From an uncultured Bacilli bacterium (GTDB taxonomy: Bacteria > Bacillota_I > Bacilli_A > RF39 > UBA660): DNA of 39,681 bases. How positions within the stretch are numbered: the stretch's first letter is position 1; the number at the start of each line of letters is the position of its first letter. Below the pieces are notes generated by a model. That model was given only the letters and a program-made list of their open reading frames with translations. It had not been told where the DNA came from and did no database searches. Position numbers and translations under genes: made by a program. Below are positions 34,248 through 39,681 of the stretch, piece after piece. The stretch is from NCBI GenBank assembly GCA_944331835.1, contig CALVIU010000007.1, positions 1 through 39,681 of the forward strand, in the 5' to 3' direction.

Positions 34248-34600
34248 TTCTTAAATTCCTTTCTTTGATTATTTTTTAATTTCAAACTACTATTTTCCCA
34301 ACTTATTAAATAAATCATTAAATATTTTACTTGCATCTAAATAATTGACTATTGTGATTAAATGCTTATCATCGGTATGTTTATAAGAAGTATCTTCGTT
34401 TATTAATGGACAACTAATTTCACTTACATCAAACCAACTTTTATTTATGAGATAAGCTACTACACTTATATCCCAAATAACTCTACTTTCCTTTTTACCA
34501 TGGTAACCATCGTTGTAAAACCTTTTAATTAAATAATTATACAACTCATTTTTATCTTTCAAATAATGATTTAACTCATATATAGATGTTCTTAAATTAG
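34030..34600. repeat. diverged direct repeat, unit A
   Basis: Contains the small orphan gene and the last third of the nucleoside hydrolase gene. The same order and strand recur at about 37505-38000 with visible identity, e.g. ACTTGCATCTAAATAATTGA (34329-34348) against a near-identical stretch in unit B, and the CACCTACAAAAGACGAAAC segment at 34142-34160. Confidence 0.7.
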
Positions 34601-35156
34601 ATGCAACATTTTTACAGGGAATAATCGTTAATTTAACTTTAGATGAAAAAATGGTTTGTACTGCTTTAATATCCTGTTTAAAATTATATTCTAAATTATT
34701 GTTTTAAAGTAAACTATGACCACCTAGCCATATTACTTCAATTTTATCAATTATTTTAAGCTCTTTCTTTATAGCTAAAGCTATATTAGTGATTGCTCCA
34801 ATAGTCATAATATATGTTTTTTTATTTTTTAAAGCAATCTCAATTATTTTATTAACAGCTTGATTTTCGCTAACACTATTTTGTAAATAATCAGTTGCTC
34901 CTTTAAAAACTTTATTAGAAGTATCAAAATTTAACCATTTACATATTTTTAGTACTTCATTATAACTTAAATTTTGGCTTTCTTCGGGAAAAACATTTTT
35001 ATCCTTATGTGAAAATGGAGCTATTGTTATAGCTTCTATATTAAAAACGTCTTGAGATTTAATCATATAAGCTAAAGCAAATTGATCATCACATTCATTA
35101 TAAGTATCAGTATCTAAAATAACATTAATTTTTTCTGATTTTTGAAATGAACTCAT
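34290..35156 (-). pseudogene. nucleoside hydrolase with one in-frame stop
   Basis: N-terminal part 34704-35156 (150 residues) has DTDTYNECDDQFALAY, the Asp-rich metal/ribose site of IUNH-type nucleoside hydrolases. A TAA at 34706-34704 follows WLGGHSLL. The frame then continues directly with NLEYNFKQDIKAV, KLTIIPCKNVASNLR and the C-terminal ...NYLDASKIFNDLFNKLGK to 34290. So one nonsense codon cuts an otherwise uninterrupted gene of about 288 codons. The C-terminal piece from 34562 is thus a fragment, not a separate gene. The ancestor hydrolysed nucleosides to base and ribose. Start overlaps the nucleotidase gene by 32 nt. Confidence 0.8.
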
Positions 35157-35703
35157 ATATTTTCTCCCAATTGTGTACTCTTGTTAAATTAGAATTTTTA
35201 TTATACGGGGTATCCATTAAAAGGGTTATGATATTATTAGTTACACAATCTTCACAAATGCGTTTGGAATCATCAATCATAATATCAATATTGTTTTTTA
35301 AGCATTCTTTAGCTTTACCATGACTATCGTAAGCATTGGTAAAAACCAATTTATCATAATATATATTATTTTTATCTAACCATTCTTTTGTCATTTTATA
35401 TGGTTCTTTATATTCGCCATTTGCTCTTCCTGTAATGATACAGATATAATGACCATCTGATCTTAATTTATCTATGTATTCTCTAGCATACTCTTTAACT
35501 TTAAGATTTCTAGCAATATTTTCAATATTATTGTTATAAAATGTTCTTTCTTCTTCCTCTGACCAATCAAACATCTTTCTTACATAGGCTTTTTTATCAA
35601 TAATGCCATTATTTCTTAATTCTTTATCATGTTTTAAATAGCTACTTAACAATTCTTCATCAAAGTTAGATATGACATTATCAATATCTATTCCAATTCG
35701 CAT
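35125..35703 (-). CDS. 5'(3')-deoxyribonucleotidase-like HAD phosphatase (NT5C family)
   Basis: 192 residues. HAD motif I GIDIDNVISNF (D6, D8), motif II IITGRANGEY near 94, motif III/IV MIDDSKRICEDC with the acidic pair. Helical cap KHDKELRNNGIIDKKAYVRK and C-terminal LLMDTPYNKN are typical of 5' nucleotidase, deoxy C-type proteins. Dephosphorylates nucleoside monophosphates. It is directly upstream of the nucleoside hydrolase and overlaps it by 32 nt, so an NMP-to-base salvage module is implied. Confidence 0.88.
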   Translation of the reverse strand: MRIGIDIDNVISNFDEELLSSYLKHDKELRNNGIIDKKAYVRKMFDWSEEEERTFYNNNIENIARNLKVKEYAREYIDKLRSDGHYICIITGRANGEYKEPYKMTKEWLDKNNIYYDKLVFTNAYDSHGKAKECLKNNIDIMIDDSKRICEDCVTNNIITLLMDTPYNKNSNLTRVHNWEKIYEFISKIRKN

Positions 35704-35717
35704 ACTACCACTTATTT

Positions 35718-36170
35718 TTAATTTTTTTCATCTAATCTTTTAAATAAATAATAACAAGTTGTACCCAAAGGACAATCTTTAAATTCTCCCCAAATAGTAT
35801 ATCCTAACTTTTGATAAAACTTAGGGGCTTGAAAATCCCAAGATGATAATCTTACTCCTATTGCGTGATTAGATAAAGCAAATTCTTCTATTTTTTGAAT
35901 TATCTGAGATCCTAATCCTTTTTTTCTATACTTTTCATTTAAATAAAAATCACTTAAAAAATACCATCCATATTTTATATAACCTATTGCTCCTCCTATA
36001 ATTTCATCATCATCATAAACAATAAAATCACCATTAATTTTATCATTAAGGACATAAAAAGAGTGCTCTTGTATATATTCACAATGTTGTTGATTATATT
36101 TGTGTAAATGAAATAAAACATATCCCTCAGCATCTTTATTATCATCTTTCATTATCTTTAAATTACTCAT
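35718..36170 (-). CDS. GNAT family N-acetyltransferase
   Basis: 150 residues. Motif A LSDFYLNEKYRKKGLGSQII (about residues 71-90), motif B KFYQKLGY, and a final DCPLGTTCYYLFKRL. This is the small-molecule GNAT type often seen beside nucleotide or drug modification genes. Substrate unknown. GGAGG lies 9 nt before the ATG at 36170. First gene of the stretch nucleotidase-nucleoside hydrolase-small gene-HD-APH, with its own clear promoter. Confidence 0.85.
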   Translation of the reverse strand: MSNLKIMKDDNKDAEGYVLFHLHKYNQQHCEYIQEHSFYVLNDKINGDFIVYDDDEIIGGAIGYIKYGWYFLSDFYLNEKYRKKGLGSQIIQKIEEFALSNHAIGVRLSSWDFQAPKFYQKLGYTIWGEFKDCPLGTTCYYLFKRLDEKN

Positions 36171-36206
36171 ATATCATAGCCTCCAACTATTTTTAAATAT
36201 ATCTTT

Positions 36207-36235
36207 ATTATAAGTCTTATATATTAAATTTACAA
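36207..36235 (-). promoter_or_regulatory. promoter of the GNAT-nucleotidase-nucleoside hydrolase unit
   Basis: Minus strand TTGTAA (36235-36230), 17-nt spacer, perfect TATAAT (36212-36207). Confidence 0.7.
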
Positions 36236-36256
36236 TAATTAAAAATGAAAAAGTAA

Positions 36257-37432
36257 TTAATCACGTTGTTTAAGTTGAAATTCCTTTACTCCCTTACATT
36301 TAACCAATGAAAATGTTAGAGAATAGGCAGTTGAAAATAGTTGACCAATATAAGTACAAAAAGCACTAGGAATAAAAGAGCAAAGGATTCGAATAACTCT
36401 TGATATCGAATAATTTAGATTTGTTTTTTTATCATTCATATTTATTTGAATGTAATTAAGGCGATATGCTTCTATAGGGAATAAGAGCATATCAATAAAT
36501 TGAACTAATAATAAAATACTTAAAACTCCTAAATCAGGCGTATAATACCAATATAAAACAATATTCATAATGAAAGTGCTAGCAAATAATAAAGCTAATA
36601 ATTTATAAGCATTTTTCAGACTTTCTTTATAATTGAATTTATCTTTTGCTAAATCAATTCTAGAAGCTGTTTCAATGCTTGTTAATACATCCCACTGTGA
36701 ATCAGTAGTTAATGCCTCAAAATTAATAGCATTTAAATATTTAGTTCCATAAGCAAAACTATTTCCGAATCCAATTCCATAAATGAGAAACATACTAAGA
36801 TTATCTAGCATTTCAAAAGATGTAAACTTAAAATTAGATATGAAACATACCTTAAATTTAGAAAATCGAAAATACATAACGAAAACATAACAAATCATCA
36901 AAAATTGAATCACTAAACTTATCGTAATTGCATACATTTCTTCTTTGGCTATTATAGAGAAAAAAATAATAGAAGAAAAGCTAAGCAAATGGTAAATAAT
37001 ATTCATTTTATTAGCACTATTATTTCTATTTTCATAATAGAGTTTTTGGCTAAAAATTTGAATAAGAAAACTAAAATAAATGGAAATTACTGAATAAATA
37101 CCAAAGTTATGATAAACATTAATATCCATATTCATAAGTGAAATATAATTATCTATGTTAAAAACAATGAACAAAGTAAATAAACCAACTATAATTGTTC
37201 CAAGTAGTAGGTTAGTAGAAACAACATTTTTCTCTTTTAACTTTTTTTCGGTAATATTAGGTCCGATTCCAAAAAGAGATACAAAGAGCAAATAAACAAA
37301 TTGAAGAGGATAAGTTAAAGAAAAAACATTAGCTATATCTTGATTAATAATAAATCCAAGCAGCATCCACGTAACAATTGGTAAAAAAGATGCAAGTAAT
37401 GTATCTAAACTAATTTGTAATAACCGCTTCAT
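36257..37432 (-). CDS. MATE-like multi-pass membrane protein
   Basis: 391 residues from the chosen ATG at 37432, which has TAGGTG 5-6 nt upstream; the longer frame from 37477 lacks a good site. Ten to twelve hydrophobic helices in two groups joined by a polar stretch (SKFKVCFISNFKFTSFEML) resemble MATE/MOP exporters, and LLASFLPIVTWMLLGFIINQ plus GIGPNITEKKLKEKN fit the first half. The overall length is short for MATE (about 450). No substrate evident. Might export a product of the neighbouring enzymes, but this is a guess. Ends near the small paralog gene upstream (7-nt overlap if the long start were used). Confidence 0.6.
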   Translation of the reverse strand: MKRLLQISLDTLLASFLPIVTWMLLGFIINQDIANVFSLTYPLQFVYLLFVSLFGIGPNITEKKLKEKNVVSTNLLLGTIIVGLFTLFIVFNIDNYISLMNMDINVYHNFGIYSVISIYFSFLIQIFSQKLYYENRNNSANKMNIIYHLLSFSSIIFFSIIAKEEMYAITISLVIQFLMICYVFVMYFRFSKFKVCFISNFKFTSFEMLDNLSMFLIYGIGFGNSFAYGTKYLNAINFEALTTDSQWDVLTSIETASRIDLAKDKFNYKESLKNAYKLLALLFASTFIMNIVLYWYYTPDLGVLSILLLVQFIDMLLFPIEAYRLNYIQINMNDKKTNLNYSISRVIRILCSFIPSAFCTYIGQLFSTAYSLTFSLVKCKGVKEFQLKQRD

Positions 37433-37470
37433 AATAACACCTACAATAATAATAGCATAAAATACTAATA

Positions 37471-37689
37471 TTAACAAATAGCAATTATTTCATTTAATCT
37501 TAATTCTTTTCTTCTTGTTAACACTTTACCAATTGGCATATCATCCATTGCTAATTTTTGAACATTTCTTATGTGTTGCTCTTTTGTTTCTACTATTGTA
37601 CTTTTGTACATTTTAACATAAGCATTACCTACAAAAGACGAAACCAAGTGACTACTTTCTAGAAGCTTATCAACTTCGTATTGAGTCAT
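37471..37689 (-). CDS. small orphan protein, copy 2 (5' end degraded)
   Basis: 72 residues: MTQYEVDKLLESSHLVSSFVGNAYVKMYKS and EQHIRNVQKLAMDDMPIGKVL match copy 1 at 34002-34247. The first 14 residues of copy 1 are missing: the corresponding upstream DNA has CTG instead of ATG and a stop, so this copy now starts at the internal MTQ. Its C-terminus diverges (RRKELRLNEIIAIC). It may be a relic. Confidence 0.5.
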   Translation of the reverse strand: MTQYEVDKLLESSHLVSSFVGNAYVKMYKSTIVETKEQHIRNVQKLAMDDMPIGKVLTRRKELRLNEIIAIC

Positions 37690-38000
37690 TCCATTATCCA
37701 GATTTTTTTGTTATTTTATATATTCAGTTCTCTTTTTTTATATTCATTGTCATCTAAATTATAAAGATTTAATGTTTTTTTATTTTAAAATATCTTTTTT
37801 TAATTTTTTAAATAAATCATTAAACATTTTACTTGCATCTAAACAATTGACTATCTGGATTAAATATTTTTCATAAGAAATATCATCATTAATAATAAAT
37901 AATTTATTAGAATTAGTTCCTATATTGTTGTTAATTCTTTGTTGTATATACGTAGCACAAATTGTTAGCAATCAACTATATAATGATTCAAATCTTTATA
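37505..38000. repeat. diverged direct repeat, unit B
   Basis: Mirrors unit A (34030-34600): small orphan gene, then the C-terminal end of a nucleoside hydrolase, same order and strand, about 3.5 kb away. Identity is high around TTACTTGCATCTAAACAATT (37831-37850) and the small-gene core, with indels between. Confidence 0.65.
37780..38000 (-). pseudogene. fragment of a second nucleoside hydrolase
   Basis: The frame ending at 37780 encodes YLIQIVNCLDASKMFNDLFKK, nearly the same as NYLDASKIFNDLFNKLGK of the gene at 34290, preceded by NKLFIINDDISYE against CPLINEDTSYKH. Further up, KDLNHY matches ELNHY before the trace fades near 38000. No N-terminal half remains. A dead copy from duplication of the module. 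Confidence 0.6.
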
Positions 38001-38562
38001 AAAATTATTACAGGCATACAGACCATACCATACCAACTTTTAATTCAATTCTACAGTTCATTTTTTTAATTCATTTAAAATTATTTTTTCTAATCCTTTA
38101 TCTTTAAATTTTTTATATAAATACACGTTAAATATAAAATCTATTTATTATCTATTTCAGAATTTTTAATCTTATATTTCACCATCATATGCTTTGCTTA
38201 TCATTTATAATTAACAATATATATCAAAATATCTTTAATATTATACTTATCTACTACCATATCATGTAAACGTAAATTATAAGCATAAAATTGATGTTCT
38301 TTAATTAATTCAACTCTTGTGATTCTCATAATTATATTAAATATTTTTATATTTTTTTATAACTTATCATATATTGAGAGTTTAATTTAGTGTGTAACAA
38401 AAAATTCAACATTACCATTATTTTTTCAACGTAATTGCACTTCAGTTCTCATATGTATAACACGTAGTTTAAATTCATGACATTTACACGTCGTAGCAAT
38501 TCTAATGAATTACACAATTAAAACAATAGTTATTTAATATCAAAACAATTACAATATATGGT
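38001..38562. other. AT-rich gap with no convincing gene
   Basis: About 560 nt without an identifiable product. A 42-codon minus-strand frame lies at 38201-38329 (MRITRVELIKEHQFYAYNLR...), with no clear ribosome site or family; it could be a fragment. No hairpin terminator, tRNA or repeat of note was seen. Probably the decayed remainder of the accessory region. Confidence 0.5.
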
Positions 38563-39657
38563 TTAAACACCATAAAAAACATTTTTTTCTATTTTTTCGC
38601 CACCAAAAGCATATTCCAGAGTTTCCCAATTACTAACATACTCGCCATTGCTAGAGAAAATAATTGAATTAGAGATACCATATCCTTTTTCATATGAAAA
38701 ACCAATATAAAAATTATCCACATTATAATCACTAACTATCCAATCATACCAAGTCATTCCTTCTTCAGCAGTGTATTCTTTATCATTTATAAAAAAGTTA
38801 TAAGTATCAATGTTATTAAGGCCAATTCTATAAGGATTATTAATTGAGCCATTTCCACCTAAATAAATAACAGAATAATTCAAATAAAAAGTAGGAAATA
38901 TCGCTTGCCCAGAAATTGATATATCAAAAGAAACAATATTATTTCTAGCATCAATTATATATACAGAATTTTCATCCTCTGAAACAATAGTCCAACTATT
39001 TACCATCTTTGATAACCAATTAGAAAAAATAGAATTACTATATTGCCCCAAAGAGGTACCCCAATATTCCGGACTTGCTGCATACCCATAATCGCTTAAA
39101 TATATTAAACCAATTTTAGCTCTATATAAAATATTATTAAGATCATAAGGTTCTTCAGCCAAATTAATATTTTTAAGATTTCCATAACTTCTTTGATATG
39201 TAACATTCCAAGTGGTGTTGGCAATAAAATCTTCCCAATTTACAAGACTTTCCAGATAAGTACCATTTAGTAAATCCGTATTTATTGAATTATTTTCCCA
39301 ATCAACACTACTAGCATAAGCACTACCTAAACTACTATTTTTTATTAATTTTACTTGATTGCCAAAAACCCCAATTATTCGGTATAAATTATCTGCTGGA
39401 CAAATTTCTTCATCACTTCCAAAACACACATAATTATTTGGATTTGCTCCAGAATAGCGATACGAATTATAGTATGCTTCTAAATTTCCATAAGTTCCAT
39501 TACCATCATGGTAATAAAGACCACCTTGTCCTTCTCCAAAAGTAGTATAAAAAGTTTTTACGCATTCTGCCAATTTTTCTCCACCTGAACAAACATCTGC
39601 CAAAGTGTCAACTACCATGCAATAAATTGCATGGCTTGCTTTAGGTGCTGAAAGCAC
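38563..39657 (-). CDS. secreted Tyr/Asn/Gly-rich surface protein, N-terminus incomplete
   Basis: 364 residues from a GTG at 39655-39657. LSAPKASHAIYC looks like the tail of a signal peptide with a cleavage site after SHA. The mature part is rich in Tyr, Asn and Gly, with paired motifs GLYYHDGNGTYGN, YRYSGANPNNYVCFGSDEE and NLYRIIGVFGNQVKLI. I recall similar sequences in many uncultured gut Firmicutes proteins of unknown role; likely cell-surface or pilin-like. Four cysteines near 13-33 and more near 78-86 suggest disulfides. Upstream in frame there is a TGA at 39675-39673, preceded by ATG-GGA, so the full signal peptide is interrupted or lies in another frame near or beyond the window edge. 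Confidence 0.65.
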   Translation of the reverse strand: MLSAPKASHAIYCMVVDTLADVCSGGEKLAECVKTFYTTFGEGQGGLYYHDGNGTYGNLEAYYNSYRYSGANPNNYVCFGSDEEICPADNLYRIIGVFGNQVKLIKNSSLGSAYASSVDWENNSINTDLLNGTYLESLVNWEDFIANTTWNVTYQRSYGNLKNINLAEEPYDLNNILYRAKIGLIYLSDYGYAASPEYWGTSLGQYSNSIFSNWLSKMVNSWTIVSEDENSVYIIDARNNIVSFDISISGQAIFPTFYLNYSVIYLGGNGSINNPYRIGLNNIDTYNFFINDKEYTAEEGMTWYDWIVSDYNVDNFYIGFSYEKGYGISNSIIFSSNGEYVSNWETLEYAFGGEKIEKNVFYGV

Positions 39658-39681
39658 ATTTAATGAGTAAACTCATCCCAT

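Noticed and set aside
36257..37477. Longer start at 37477 for the MATE-like protein
   Set aside because: It overlaps the upstream small gene and has no ribosome site, whereas ATG 37432 has TAGGTG at good spacing.
1..39681. Use of the Mollicutes code (TGA = Trp)
   Set aside because: TGA ends several genes at precise ATGA overlaps and TGG encodes Trp throughout, so the standard code fits.
1..39681. CRISPR array, transposase, phage structural genes
   Set aside because: No regularly spaced repeats, DDE/HUH or capsid/tail-type proteins were seen on either strand.

Overview
This window looks like an origin-proximal chromosome segment from a very AT-rich, small-genome Bacilli/Firmicutes lineage, perhaps an uncultured gut bacterium near the RF39 or Erysipelotrichia-Mollicutes border. 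That placement is inference from gene content and order. The standard code applies: TGA is a working stop in several ATGA-type gene overlaps (parB/DUF951, ftsX/M23) and Trp is read from TGG. Almost everything from 1.7 to 29 kb is on the minus strand, interrupted only by lemA.

Left part (1-14 kb): a decayed XRE regulator, a YitT-family membrane protein, a GerQ-like coat protein on the plus strand, an MBL-fold hydrolase and a large Asn-rich exported protein. Two cell-wall operons follow. The first is ftsE-ftsX plus two paralogous coiled-coil M23 endopeptidases (PcsB/EnvC-like). The second is a MurJ/SpoVB-type lipid II flippase plus three tandem FemAB-type bridge aminoacyltransferases. Together they suggest a walled cell with branched peptidoglycan and FtsEX-gated wall cleavage.

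Middle part (14-29 kb): a conserved near-origin block resembling the Bacillus order parA-parB ... ychF ... rpsF-ssb-rpsR ... rplI-dnaB ... walJ-rlmH. Four units are visible: parA-parB-DUF951-abgT-ychF-BI1-RDD; an acyltransferase with its own promoter; rpsF-ssb-rpsR with a predicted S6:S18 autoregulatory leader; and rplI-dnaB-M23(LysM/G5)-walJ-rlmH-myg1-ung. GdpP, PurA and WalRKHI, which sit in this block in Bacillus, are absent here.

Right part (29-39.7 kb): an accessory region with many broken genes. It holds a decayed unknown gene, a frameshifted HELLH metallopeptidase, a GNAT, a frameshifted Cof-type HAD phosphatase, an APH-like kinase, an HD hydrolase, a nucleoside hydrolase with one in-frame stop, a 5'-nucleotidase, another GNAT and a MATE-like membrane protein. 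A module (end of the nucleoside hydrolase plus a small orphan gene) occurs twice, the second copy decayed. The window ends in a secreted Tyr/Asn-rich surface protein whose N-terminus is interrupted or displaced. No tRNA, rRNA, CRISPR array, transposase, parS site or DnaA-box cluster was recognised. Promoter and terminator calls are read by eye and carry matching confidence.
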